NCBI GenBank assembly: GCA_000435595.1
Contig: FR895395.1
Span: 43,226 to 61,623, forward strand
Reading direction: 5' to 3'
DNA: 18,398 nucleotides
From: Firmicutes bacterium CAG:882
Lineage (GTDB): Bacteria; Bacillota; Clostridia; Lachnospirales; Lachnospiraceae
Shown here: one piece after another, positions 1-7,538 of the stretch
How positions within the stretch are numbered: the stretch's first letter is position 1
Layout of the letters: every line of letters begins with the position of its first letter
Translations under genes and position numbers: made by a program
Notes under the pieces: model-generated
What the model was told of the DNA's origin: nothing
Seen by the model: the letters and a program-made list of their open reading frames with translations, nothing else
The model's database searches: none

Positions 1-184
1 TGACATTCCCTTCTGCATCATGGATATGTGCCACGCCGGGTGAAAGTATCATGGCTGTCGGAGCATGGTCGGCATATATTCCGACCTGACCCTCCGTGGT
101 GTTGAGCTCAACCATAGTACTGTCACCGACGAAAAAAGTTCTGTCAGGTGTTATTATTTTAAGTTCAAATAATTTGTCAGCCAT
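1..184 (-). CDS. atpC: F1Fo ATP synthase subunit epsilon, operon 1 (partial, N-terminal part)
   Basis: Epsilon subunit of F1, which sits on the central stalk with gamma and couples or inhibits ATP hydrolysis. Only the first 61 codons are inside the window; the rest lies beyond base 1. The protein begins MADKLFELKIITPDRTFF and shows the epsilon N-terminal beta-sandwich pattern, including ELNTTEGQVGIYADHAPT, equivalent to the family's usual E.....GEIGIL.gHAP stretch. The ATG at 184 is preceded by GGGAG (193-197) at 8 nt. It starts 19 nt after the atpD stop, as the last gene of the operon in the usual order. The C-terminal helical hairpin cannot be assessed. Confidence 0.95.
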   Translation of the reverse strand, partial: MADKLFELKIITPDRTFFVGDSTMVELNTTEGQVGIYADHAPTAMILSPGVAHIHDAEGNV

Positions 185-203
185 CTAATCAACTCCCGTC
201 AGG

Positions 204-1598
204 TTACTTGTTAACCTTGGCAAGCACGTCCTCGATACCTCCACAGTTCAAGAAGTAACTCTCAGGAATATCGTCATACTTTCCTTCAAGAATCTCCTTA
301 AAGCCCTGAATTGTATCAGCAACAGGAACATATCTTCCTTCAAGACCCGTGAACTGTCCTGCAACAAAGAAAGGCTGTGAGAGGAATCTCTGTACCTTTC
401 TGGCTCTTGCTACGACAAGCTTGTCATCCTCTGAGAGCTCGTCCATACCAAGAATTGCAATGATATCCTGAAGTTCCTTGTATCTCTGGAGTATCTCCTG
501 AACAGCTCTTGCCACTCTGTAGTGCTCCTCACCTACGATACGAGGATCAAGGATTCTCGATGTTGACTCGAGAGGATCTACCGCAGGGTAGATACCGAGC
601 TCTACGATGCTTCTTGAAAGAACCGTAGTTGCATCGAGATGTGCAAATGTGTTGGCAGGTGCCGGGTCCGTAAGGTCATCCGCAGGCACATATACAGCCT
701 GTACGGAGGTAATGGAACCATTCTTTGTCGATGTAATTCGCTCCTGAAGAGCACCCATCTCCGTCTGAAGTGTAGGCTGGTAGCCTACGGCTGAAGGCAT
801 ACGTCCGAGAAGTGCCGACACCTCTGAACCTGCCTGTGTGAAACGGAAAATGTTATCGATAAAGAGAAGGACATCCTTACCACCCTGATCACGGAAGTAC
901 TCAGCCATCGTAAGTCCCGTAAGACCTACTCTCATTCTCGCTCCAGGCGGTTCATTCATCTGACCGAACACCATGGTAGTCTTATTGATAACACCTGATT
1001 CCGTCATTTCATGGTAGAGGTCATTACCCTCTCTGGTACGCTCTCCAACTCCCGTGAATACAGAATAACCGCCATGCTCTGTGGCTATATTACGGATAAG
1101 CTCCTGAATAAGAACCGTCTTACCAACTCCCGCACCACCGAAAAGACCAATCTTACCACCCTTCTGATAAGGGCAGAGAAGGTCTACAACCTTGATACCT
1201 GTCTCGAGAATCTCTGTCTGTGTCGACTGCTCCTCGAATGCAGGTGCCTTTCTGTGAATAGGCAAATATGTTACGTCCGTAGGTGCCGGCTTATTATCGA
1301 TTGCCTCACCTAAGACATTGAAAATTCGTCCAAGTGTATTCTCGCCAACCGGAACTGAAATAGGCGCGCCCGTGTCGACAGCCTCCATTCCTCTGACAAG
1401 ACCGTCAGTTGAACCCATGGCAATACATCTTACGGTGTCATCACCAAGATGCTGGGACACTTCCGCAGTAAGTATTTCCCCATTGCCGCGGTCGATTGTG
1501 ATTGCATTAAGAATCTCCGGAAGATGTCCGTCCGGGAACTTAATATCAAGCACCGCACTGATAACCTGAGTAATCTTACCCTTGTTTTTCTCGGCCAT
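204..1598 (-). CDS. atpD: F1Fo ATP synthase subunit beta, operon 1
   Basis: Catalytic beta subunit of cytoplasmic F1; three copies alternate with alpha and make or hydrolyse ATP. The 464-residue length is normal. The Walker A motif GGAGVGKT lies at residues 154-161, followed by ELIRNIATEHGGYS and GVGERTREGNDLY with the catalytic glutamate. The family signature PAVDPLESTS and the DELSEDDKL segment (DELSEED in most bacteria) are present. The ATG is preceded by AAGGAG (1606-1611) at 7 nt. It lies between atpG (24 nt upstream) and atpC. A second, clearly different beta subunit is encoded at 15456-16868. Nothing in the active-site motifs looks damaged. Confidence 0.98.
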   Translation of the reverse strand: MAEKNKGKITQVISAVLDIKFPDGHLPEILNAITIDRGNGEILTAEVSQHLGDDTVRCIAMGSTDGLVRGMEAVDTGAPISVPVGENTLGRIFNVLGEAIDNKPAPTDVTYLPIHRKAPAFEEQSTQTEILETGIKVVDLLCPYQKGGKIGLFGGAGVGKTVLIQELIRNIATEHGGYSVFTGVGERTREGNDLYHEMTESGVINKTTMVFGQMNEPPGARMRVGLTGLTMAEYFRDQGGKDVLLFIDNIFRFTQAGSEVSALLGRMPSAVGYQPTLQTEMGALQERITSTKNGSITSVQAVYVPADDLTDPAPANTFAHLDATTVLSRSIVELGIYPAVDPLESTSRILDPRIVGEEHYRVARAVQEILQRYKELQDIIAILGMDELSEDDKLVVARARKVQRFLSQPFFVAGQFTGLEGRYVPVADTIQGFKEILEGKYDDIPESYFLNCGGIEDVLAKVNK

Positions 1599-1622
1599 TG
1601 TGTCTCTCCTTCTATATTTTTT

Positions 1623-2495
1623 TTAACTAATCGCATTCGCTCCTGCGATAATCTCTGTTAGCTCCTGTGTAATTGAGCCCTGTCTTGCTCTATTGTACAT
1701 GAGGGACAGATCATCTATCATCTCGTCGGCGTTGCTTGTCGCATTGTCCATCGCGGTCATACGCGCACCGTTCTCGCTGGCAACCGACTCAACAAGTGCA
1801 CCGTAGATAAGGCTGCTGACATACTTTGGAATAATTATGTCGAGTGCCTCCTGCTCCTCCGGTTCGTACTCTAAAACCGCGCCGTCCTCTAACTCTTCCT
1901 TTCCGCCGTCCTGAAGCTGAATGTCATCAGGGTTAACCGGAAGGAGCTTTATGAATACCGGAACCTGGCTCACCGTGTTCACAAAGCTGGTATAGGCAAG
2001 ATAGATTTCACTGATTTCACCTGAGGTGTACGCCTCAAGCACATCTTTAGCTATATCCATGGCATCCCTGTACATCGGCTCATTGATGACGTCAGAATAA
2101 TCCGCCTTGATGTCGTAGCCTCTTCTTGCAAGAAAGTCCTTTCCCTTACGCCCGATTGAATACACAAGCATATCTTTCTTTTCTATCCCTGAGGACATGA
2201 CCTGCTTGATTATATTCGTGTTGTAGCCGCCTGCAAGGCCTCTGTTGGAGGTAATTACAATGACAGCCTTCTTTCCGTCACCGGAATTGTTAAGGTACTT
2301 ATGATTAATTGAACCACTCCTTGCAATCATCGTGGTCACTGCTTTGTACATAGCATCAAAATACGGCTTGGAATTTTCTGCCTTGGCTCTCGCCTTCTGG
2401 AGCTTAACCGTGGCGACGAGCTTCATAGCCTTGGTAATCTGACCTGTGCTCTGAATGCTCTCCTTACGCCTCTTTATATCTCTCATTGATGCCAT
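1623..2495 (-). CDS. atpG: F1Fo ATP synthase subunit gamma, operon 1
   Basis: Gamma subunit, the rotating central shaft of F1. It is 290 residues, typical of the family. The N-terminal coiled-coil helix reads MRDIKRRKESIQSTGQITKA; the C-terminal helix ends with the conserved ..YNRARQGSITQELTEIIAGA, which penetrates the alpha3beta3 ring. The central Rossmann-like part has SNRGLAGGYN. A strongly acidic stretch (about residues 185-215, KEELEDGAVLEYEPEEQEA) lies before the C-terminal helix, in the region where length varies between species. The start ATG at 2495 has AGGAGG (2504-2509) at 8 nt. A start at M4 (MRDIKRR) is possible but is less well spaced. Confidence 0.97.
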   Translation of the reverse strand: MASMRDIKRRKESIQSTGQITKAMKLVATVKLQKARAKAENSKPYFDAMYKAVTTMIARSGSINHKYLNNSGDGKKAVIVITSNRGLAGGYNTNIIKQVMSSGIEKKDMLVYSIGRKGKDFLARRGYDIKADYSDVINEPMYRDAMDIAKDVLEAYTSGEISEIYLAYTSFVNTVSQVPVFIKLLPVNPDDIQLQDGGKEELEDGAVLEYEPEEQEALDIIIPKYVSSLIYGALVESVASENGARMTAMDNATSNADEMIDDLSLMYNRARQGSITQELTEIIAGANAIS

Positions 2496-2512
2496 ACCGA
2501 TGACCTCCTATC

Positions 2513-4018
2513 TTATCGGAACTGCTTCTTGAACTCATTTATAGCATTAACAAGTTCTTTCTCAGTCTCCTCGGACATAACCTTTGTCTCTCTTATCGAC
2601 TGTGGTATCTGTGGATACTTCGTGTCAATAAAAGCAAAAAGCTCCGTCTCGAATCTTCCGATTGCGTCAGTCGGTATATCAATCAAGAATTTTCTTGTAA
2701 CCGCATAGATAATGATAACCTGATACTCAACAGGCATCGGCTTATACTGCGGCTGCTTTAAAACTTCCTTAATTCTCTCGCCCTGTGCAAGCTTCTCCTT
2801 GGTATCGGCATCAAGCTCCGAACCGAACTGTGAGAACGCCGCAAGCTCTCTGTACTGGGCAAGCTCTGTTCTGATAGGCGCCGCAATCTTCTTGATAGCC
2901 TTAATCTGTGCCGCACCACCAACTCGTGATACCGAAAGACCGGCATTGATTGCAGGACGGAAACCGGAGTTAAACATCTCCGTCTCCAGATAAATCTGGC
3001 CGTCGGTTATGGAAATTACATTGGTCGGAATGTATGCGGAAACATCTCCTGCCTGAGTCTCAATGATAGGAAGCGCCGTGAGGGAACCTCCTCCGAGTTC
3101 ATCCGAAAGTCTCGCTGCCCTCTCAAGAAGTCTTGAGTGGAGGTAGAATACATCTCCCGGATAAGCCTCACGTCCGGGCGGTCTCTTGAGAAGCAAGGAG
3201 AGTGTACGATATGCGGCAGCATGCTTACTGAGGTCATCATATACCACAAGTACATCCTTGCCTGCTTCCATCCACTCCTCACCGATTGCACAGCCCGCAT
3301 ATGGAGCTATATACTGAAGAGGAGCAAGCTCACTGGCTGTGGACGCAACGATTGTCGTGTAATCCATTGCACCGTACTCCTCAAGTGTCTTAACAATATT
3401 GGCAACAGTTGATGCCTTCTGTCCTATTGCAACATAGATACAGTACACACCCTGTCCCTTCTGATTGATAATGGTATCAATCGCAATCGCAGTCTTACCT
3501 GTCTGACGGTCTCCGATGATGAGCTCACGCTGACCTCTTCCGATAGGAACCATGGCATCTATAGCCTTGATACCTGTCTGGAGCGGAGTGTCAACTGACT
3601 TTCTTGCGATAACTCCCGATGCTACTCTCTCAATCTTTCTGTATTTGTCTGTCTGAATCGGTCCCTTTCCGTCGATAGGCTGTCCGAGAGCATTCACAAC
3701 TCGTCCGAGCATCACATCACCGACAGGAACCTCGACAACTCGTCCTGTTGTCTTAACGGTATCGCCTTCGTTGATGCTCTTGTTATCACCGAGAAGAACT
3801 ACACCTACGTTGTCCTCCTCAAGGTTGAGAACCATGCCGTATACATCTCCCGGAAATTCCAAAAGCTCGCCCTGCATGGCTTTTGCCAGTCCATGAACAC
3901 GGGCAATACCATCTGCAACCTGAATTACTGTTCCGACATCAGACACCTCAAGCTCAGACTTATACTGCTTAATCTGTTCCTTAATAACTGAGCTGATTTC
4001 TTCTGGTCTTAAATTCAT
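2513..4018 (-). CDS. atpA: F1Fo ATP synthase subunit alpha, operon 1
   Basis: Alpha subunit of F1, carrying the non-catalytic nucleotide sites. It is 501 residues, full length. The P-loop GDRQTGKT is at residues 169-176 with the alpha-specific glutamine at 172. Other landmarks are RVVNALGQPIDGKG (about 106-119), the alpha/beta signature region PAINAGLSVSRVGGAAQ, and the catalytic arginine finger in that VSRVGG segment. The start ATG (4018) is preceded by AAGGAAGG (4031-4038) at 12 nt. It lies 51 nt after atpH and 17 nt before atpG, in standard operon order. A paralogue, truncated by the window edge, lies at 17791-18398. Confidence 0.98.
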   Translation of the reverse strand: MNLRPEEISSVIKEQIKQYKSELEVSDVGTVIQVADGIARVHGLAKAMQGELLEFPGDVYGMVLNLEEDNVGVVLLGDNKSINEGDTVKTTGRVVEVPVGDVMLGRVVNALGQPIDGKGPIQTDKYRKIERVASGVIARKSVDTPLQTGIKAIDAMVPIGRGQRELIIGDRQTGKTAIAIDTIINQKGQGVYCIYVAIGQKASTVANIVKTLEEYGAMDYTTIVASTASELAPLQYIAPYAGCAIGEEWMEAGKDVLVVYDDLSKHAAAYRTLSLLLKRPPGREAYPGDVFYLHSRLLERAARLSDELGGGSLTALPIIETQAGDVSAYIPTNVISITDGQIYLETEMFNSGFRPAINAGLSVSRVGGAAQIKAIKKIAAPIRTELAQYRELAAFSQFGSELDADTKEKLAQGERIKEVLKQPQYKPMPVEYQVIIIYAVTRKFLIDIPTDAIGRFETELFAFIDTKYPQIPQSIRETKVMSEETEKELVNAINEFKKQFR

Positions 4019-4069
4019 AAGGCTCTTGCACCTTCCTTCTTATAATCTTGGTACTGCTTTGACTACGCT

Positions 4070-4618
4070 CTAGGCTAACTGAATCTTGTTAAGCTCCTTC
4101 GTCAGCTCTGAAAGCTTAGTCTTAATACTGGTATCCACAACTCTGTCTCCTATGCGGATAACCATACCGCCTATAAGGCTCTTGTCAATGGAATAATTCA
4201 TCTCAAGTGTAGTGAAGCCCGTCGTATCTGACAACTTCTTCTCCACATCCGCCTTCTGCTGCGCCGAAAGCTCCATAGGTGTTGTGACATACACAATACC
4301 AATCTTAAGATACTCCTTCGTCTTTGCTATAAAATACTCAAGTATTCCGGAGAGTTCATTCTGTCTGTCCTTCTCCACCGCAAGAACAAGAAGTCCTGTT
4401 ATGTCCTTTCTGACGCGCGAATCAAAGATGTTTTCCATAGCCTCTGTTTTGTTGGTTTTACTTATCTTAGGGTTGTTGAGGAAATCGAACAACTCACCGT
4501 TCTCCTTAAATACCTCTAAGACAATCTGCGCCTCGTCAAGATATTCGGCAGCACTGCCGCTCTCGACGGCGAGCTCATATAGAGCCTGTCCGTATGCTGA
4601 CGCTGCTAATTTTGCCAT
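4070..4618 (-). CDS. atpH: F1Fo ATP synthase subunit delta, operon 1
   Basis: Delta subunit, which caps F1 and ties it to the peripheral stalk b subunits. It is 182 residues, normal for the family. The N-terminal six-helix domain starts AKLAASAYGQALYELAVESG (the YA.AL...A pattern). The C-terminal part carries the conserved DKSLIGGMVIRIGDRVVDTS segment near residues 144-165. The start codon lies inside the end of atpF: the two genes overlap by 13 bases (4606-4618), which suggests translational coupling. Assignment rests on sequence pattern, length and operon position together. Confidence 0.96.
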   Translation of the reverse strand: MAKLAASAYGQALYELAVESGSAAEYLDEAQIVLEVFKENGELFDFLNNPKISKTNKTEAMENIFDSRVRKDITGLLVLAVEKDRQNELSGILEYFIAKTKEYLKIGIVYVTTPMELSAQQKADVEKKLSDTTGFTTLEMNYSIDKSLIGGMVIRIGDRVVDTSIKTKLSELTKELNKIQLA

Positions 4619-5121
4619 GTATCATCACCCATTTCACGAAGCGTCTCATCAACTAATGACGCCTGAATATCTGTGTCAATTGAAGCAGATACCACCTTGC
4701 CGGCAAGTACCGATGCAAGAGCTATCATTTCTTTCTTCATATCGTCGGCTGCGCCCTTCTTCTCTAAGAGAACCTCGTTATGAGCTCTCTCGATAATGTG
4801 GGCAGCCTCAGTCTTAGCCTCTTCTATAATCTGTTCCTCTCTCGCAAGTGCACGCTTTCTCGCATCTGCAAGAATAGCCTCCACTTCCTTATCCACCTCT
4901 TTTAACTTAGCCTCATACTCAGCCTTCATAGCCTCTGCATCCTGCATGTCGGCTTTAGCCTTATCGATGTCATTCGCGATTCCTTCCTTACGCTTGTTAA
5001 GGAAATTTCTCACCGGATTGAACATCAGGTATGAACCTGCCAAAAAGAGAATAAAGATGTTAATAGCCGTAATAATTACATCCTGGATAAGCTGGGGATC
5101 TAGGTTGAACATTCTTTCCAA
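4606..5121 (-). CDS. atpF: F1Fo ATP synthase subunit b, operon 1 (TTG start)
   Basis: Peripheral-stalk subunit b, anchored in the membrane by one N-terminal helix (about residues 12-35, IITAINIFILFLAGSYLMFNPV) and followed by a long charged coiled coil (about 40-150) rich in Glu, Lys and Ala that reaches F1. It is 171 residues, as expected. Start choice: the TTG at 5121 has GGGAGG (5129-5134) at 7 nt, whereas the first ATG, three codons later at 5112, is 16 nt from that site. The resulting N-terminus MERMFNLDPQLI fits the family better. It lies 46 nt after atpE and overlaps atpH by 13 nt. Confidence 0.95.
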   Translation of the reverse strand: MERMFNLDPQLIQDVIITAINIFILFLAGSYLMFNPVRNFLNKRKEGIANDIDKAKADMQDAEAMKAEYEAKLKEVDKEVEAILADARKRALAREEQIIEEAKTEAAHIIERAHNEVLLEKKGAADDMKKEMIALASVLAGKVVSASIDTDIQASLVDETLREMGDDTWQN

Positions 5122-5167
5122 GGTCTTGCCTCCCTTCGCTTATTATTCTCGTGAGCTTCGTTTAAAA

Positions 5168-5428
5168 TCAAAGCTTTCCGATAAGAGGGTTGGCAAATAA
5201 GAGAATAATCGCAACCGCAAATCCATAAAGACCTGTTGTCTCGGCTACAGCCTGTCCAAGAAGCATGGTAGATGTAATATCTGACTTAGCTCCCGGATTA
5301 CGTCCTACTGCTGCTGCCGCATGGCCTGCTGCAATACCCTGTCCTATACCAGGTCCGACACCTGCTATCATCGCAATACCCGCACCTACTGCTGAACATG
5401 CTAAAACTAATGCTCTTCCATCAATCAT
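5168..5428 (-). CDS. atpE: F1Fo ATP synthase subunit c, Na+-type ligand set
   Basis: Subunit c, the rotor-ring proteolipid of Fo. It is 86 residues in two membrane hairpin helices (about 6-40 and 50-80) joined by the polar loop RNPGA (43-47). Helix 1 has the glycine-rich packing motif around GVGPGIGQG. The ion-binding residues match those described for Na+-binding c-rings such as Ilyobacter tartaricus: Gln30 (Q32 there), Val61, Glu63, Thr64 (Ser there), Thr65 and Tyr68. Pro26 also fits. Proton-type c subunits normally lack Gln and the Ser/Thr pair. The ATG has AGGAGGAA (5435-5442) upstream. Na+ coupling is inferred from these residues and has not been tested. Confidence 0.97.
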   Translation of the reverse strand: MIDGRALVLACSAVGAGIAMIAGVGPGIGQGIAAGHAAAAVGRNPGAKSDITSTMLLGQAVAETTGLYGFAVAIILLFANPLIGKL

Positions 5429-5475
5429 CTTAAATTCCTCCTGAAATAAAGTTGTATAGTTTTTTAAATAATAAC

Positions 5476-6195
5476 CTATTCATCTGCAATCTTATCGTTG
5501 ATATAAACCATCGTAAGCATACAGAATACATACGTCTGAATTGCGCCGGAGAACACATCAAAATATACATGAAGTGCAGCCGGAAGTCCCAGCTTTAAGA
5601 ATATCGGCAGCAATCCGTAGATGAGTCCCATCATGACGGTACCTGACATTATGTTACCAAAAAGACGTAGAGATAATGACAGCGGAACCGCAAACTCACC
5701 GATTAAATTGATAGGGAACAGAAGCGGAACCGGCTTAAACAGGTTCGTAAAATGTCTGCCCTTGTTCTTGGCAATGCCACACCCCTGCACAAGTGCAAAG
5801 GTAATAAGACCTAATGGTAATGTCACACCGTAATCTGCCGTAGGCGGTCTTAAGCCTAACAGACCTGACAGGTTGCAGAACAGTATATACATGAATATCG
5901 CACAGATGTAATTGACGAATCGTCTTGCGTTCTTGCCCATAATGGACGCCACCATATTGTCTATGGTCTGAACATACATCTCAATGATATTCTGGAATGT
6001 ACCCGGAATCTGCTTTGCGTGTTTCATCGTATGATGAGCGCATATCATGACAATCAATATAAGAACCGTCACAATGAACATTGCCACATGGGTTGTCGTA
6101 ATATACAACTCCTGCCCAAACAGCGTGTACTTAAACACACCATGAATCATGAAATCGGCATCTGCCAAAATCATACCCGGGAATTGTCCTGACAC
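5476..6195 (-). CDS. atpB: F1Fo ATP synthase subunit a, operon 1 (GTG start)
   Basis: Subunit a, the Fo stator channel that passes ions to and from the c-ring. It is 239 residues with about five or six hydrophobic membrane segments. The essential arginine is R177 within PLSLSLRLFGNI (residues 171-182), the family signature. The C-terminal segment VFSGAIQTYVFCMLTMVYI is also typical. The start is a GTG at 6195 with AAGGAGG (6204-6210) at 8 nt; no ATG is as well placed. It starts 4 nt after the atpI stop and lies 47 nt upstream of atpE. Confidence 0.96.
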   Translation of the reverse strand: MSGQFPGMILADADFMIHGVFKYTLFGQELYITTTHVAMFIVTVLILIVMICAHHTMKHAKQIPGTFQNIIEMYVQTIDNMVASIMGKNARRFVNYICAIFMYILFCNLSGLLGLRPPTADYGVTLPLGLITFALVQGCGIAKNKGRHFTNLFKPVPLLFPINLIGEFAVPLSLSLRLFGNIMSGTVMMGLIYGLLPIFLKLGLPAALHVYFDVFSGAIQTYVFCMLTMVYINDKIADE

Positions 6196-6199
6196 GTTA

Positions 6200-6604
6200 T
6201 CAACCTCCTTGCTTTTTTTTAGTTGCTTTTGTTATAAGCTTGTCGGTCAAAGGCTGTGCATAGGTTGCGAACTTCAGACCGAAGAACCCCACAAATGTCG
6301 TGATAAGGTTCAGCCATCCGAAATATCCTATTGCACCAAGCAGAACAACCACAACAAACATCCTTCCTACGGAAGCAAATGCCAGAAAAGCCGAATGCCC
6401 CTTCTGCATGTGCATCGCCTTGTATATGGTGTGCTTCATTGAAAACAGCATGAGCACTCCCGCAAGTCCGCCAAGAAGAAGTCCGCCCTCTCCCTTAAGC
6501 TTGTCTTTGGTAAAAATAAGAACAAATACCGACGCTACGGCAAGATAAACCGCCATACCGATAAGTACCTCGCTAATGGTCTTTTTTGTTGTGTCTGTCA
6601 TCAT
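6200..6604 (-). CDS. atpI: AtpI-family ATP synthase accessory membrane protein
   Basis: Small membrane protein of the ATP synthase subunit I family, implicated in c-ring assembly or stability and in some bacteria in cation transport. About 134 residues with four hydrophobic helices (roughly residues 11-31, 38-56, 72-92 and 95-115) and a basic tail ending TKKKQGG. Start choice: two adjacent ATGs at 6604 and 6601 follow GGGAG (6610-6614) at 5 and 8 nt. An in-frame ATG at 6637 exists but lies deep inside atpZ without a good ribosome site. The gene overlaps atpZ by about 32 nt, consistent with translational coupling. Confidence 0.85.
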   Translation of the reverse strand: MMTDTTKKTISEVLIGMAVYLAVASVFVLIFTKDKLKGEGGLLLGGLAGVLMLFSMKHTIYKAMHMQKGHSAFLAFASVGRMFVVVVLLGAIGYFGWLNLITTFVGFFGLKFATYAQPLTDKLITKATKKKQGG

Positions 6605-6839
6605 CTTCACTCCCTGTTGTCGTATGCGAAGAATCATCCGATGCCCTCTTCGCCATAAGATAGCAGTTTCTCATCCCTGCCGCCATTCCGAGGAAAAGCA
6701 GCGGAATAACCACCCACGTTCCTATGAATTTCCCAATCCATATACCAATGAACAAGCATAAAAATGTAGGAACCATAACATTGATGCCCAACTGGGTAAT
6801 AAGAACAATATTCTTATACGCATTATGCTTCTTAGCCAT
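6573..6839 (-). CDS. atpZ: AtpZ-like protein (ATPase gene 1 family), first gene of operon 1
   Basis: Short protein of 88 residues with two transmembrane helices (about 12-31 and 34-55) separated by the motif GIWIGKFIGTW, followed by a hydrophilic tail rich in Asp, Ser, Thr and His. This pattern fits the AtpZ / 'ATPase gene 1' family, found at the head of many Firmicute atp operons and thought to work with AtpI. The chosen ATG (6839) has GGAGGG (6845-6850) at 5 nt. A TTG seven codons further out (6860) is possible but has no ribosome site. It is the first gene after the promoter at 6876-6904. Confidence 0.8.
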   Translation of the reverse strand: MAKKHNAYKNIVLITQLGINVMVPTFLCLFIGIWIGKFIGTWVVIPLLFLGMAAGMRNCYLMAKRASDDSSHTTTGSEDDDRHNKKDH

Positions 6840-6875
6840 GGCAGCCCTCCATTTTTGCAAAGCTTACTGGGATTT

Positions 6876-6904
6876 ATTATACTATTTTTTTTTTTGAAAG
6901 TCCA
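6876..6904 (-). promoter_or_regulatory. Promoter of ATP synthase operon 1
   Basis: Read on the minus strand: -35 TGGACT (6904-6899), a 17-nt spacer containing a run of about 12 A, then a perfect -10 TATAAT (6881-6876). Transcription should begin near 6869, giving a leader of about 30 nt before atpZ. The optimal spacing and consensus -10 make this a strong sigma-A candidate. Confidence 0.8.
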
Positions 6905-6964
6905 TTAAATATTAAGAAACATTGCAAATCATCGACACAGAACTTAATAAATTTCTGTAAATCG

Positions 6965-6993
6965 TTGAAATAACTGTTATTATTTGGTATATT
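6965..6993 (+). promoter_or_regulatory. Promoter of the DUF402 gene
   Basis: -35 TTGAAA (6965-6970), a 17-nt spacer and -10 TATATT (6988-6993). The start of transcription would be near 7000, with GGAGG (7017-7021) 6 nt before the ATG at 7028. It is back-to-back with the atp operon promoter, with about 60 bp between the two -35 boxes. Confidence 0.8.
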
Positions 6994-7027
6994 TATTGAA
7001 AACAGTACTCATACACGGAGGTGTGCC

Positions 7028-7510
7028 ATGAAAAGACCTGTTATTTTCCGTAAAAGATTTATTCCGTCAGAAGTAATTGAGCTGAAAGATGATGTACTTC
7101 TTTACCGCGACGATGCCATGCTCGTAACACGTTGGAACACACTGAAGCCACGGCATGACATGGCAGGCGGCATATCACTTTACCTTATCGACAAGGGCTG
7201 TAAGATATCCAGGATTCATGATGCCTTTGGACGTTTTCTCCACTACTACTGTGATATAATCCATACTGATTATTCTGCCGAGAATGACACATATATATTC
7301 ACCGATCTGCTTGCGGATGTCATTGTCCACCGTGACAACCGCTACTCCGTAGTTGACCTTGACGAGCTTGCCGATGCCCTTGAAGGCTCCATGATTGACA
7401 CTGCGGTCATGTGCGAAGCCCTCCGCTCTGCCAACAGGCTCCTAAACAGCATCGACAACGGCGAATTTCACAGCTATACCAATTTAATAGAGCGCTATGT
7501 GTCTATGTAA
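7028..7510 (+). CDS. DUF402 domain protein
   Basis: A 160-residue soluble protein that fits the DUF402 family, whose characterised Staphylococcus member is a nucleoside tri-/diphosphatase; the reaction of this one is not known. Seen in the sequence: GRFLHYYCDII (68-78), TDLLADVIV (92-100) and VVDLDELADAL (108-118). These correspond to the family's 'W/YY.DI', 'D.y.Dv.v' and 'DeDEL..A' signature, with acidic residues that bind metal in studied members. The ATG has GGAGG at 6 nt. It stands alone on the plus strand, divergent from the atp operon and convergent with upp. Its last codons form part of the downstream hairpin terminator. Confidence 0.8.
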   Translation: MKRPVIFRKRFIPSEVIELKDDVLLYRDDAMLVTRWNTLKPRHDMAGGISLYLIDKGCKISRIHDAFGRFLHYYCDIIHTDYSAENDTYIFTDLLADVIVHRDNRYSVVDLDELADALEGSMIDTAVMCEALRSANRLLNSIDNGEFHSYTNLIERYVSM

Positions 7511-7538
7511 TCTCAAGGCACATAACGCTCTGCTTTTT
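7489..7538 (+). terminator. Intrinsic terminator between DUF402 gene and upp (possibly bidirectional)
   Basis: Stem arms AGAGCG-C-TATGTG (7489-7501) and CACATA-A-CGCTCT (7519-7531), 12 pairs with one mismatch, followed by GC and TTTTT (7534-7538). The hairpin starts inside the last codons of the DUF402 gene. In the opposite direction, after the upp stop at 7537, the same hairpin is followed by a weaker A/T-rich stretch, so it may end upp transcripts as well. Confidence 0.8.

Noticed and set aside
4212..4796. Plus-strand open frame of 194 codons
   Set aside because: It is the antisense of atpH and atpF, has no ribosome site and no recognisable domain; those two genes are certain.
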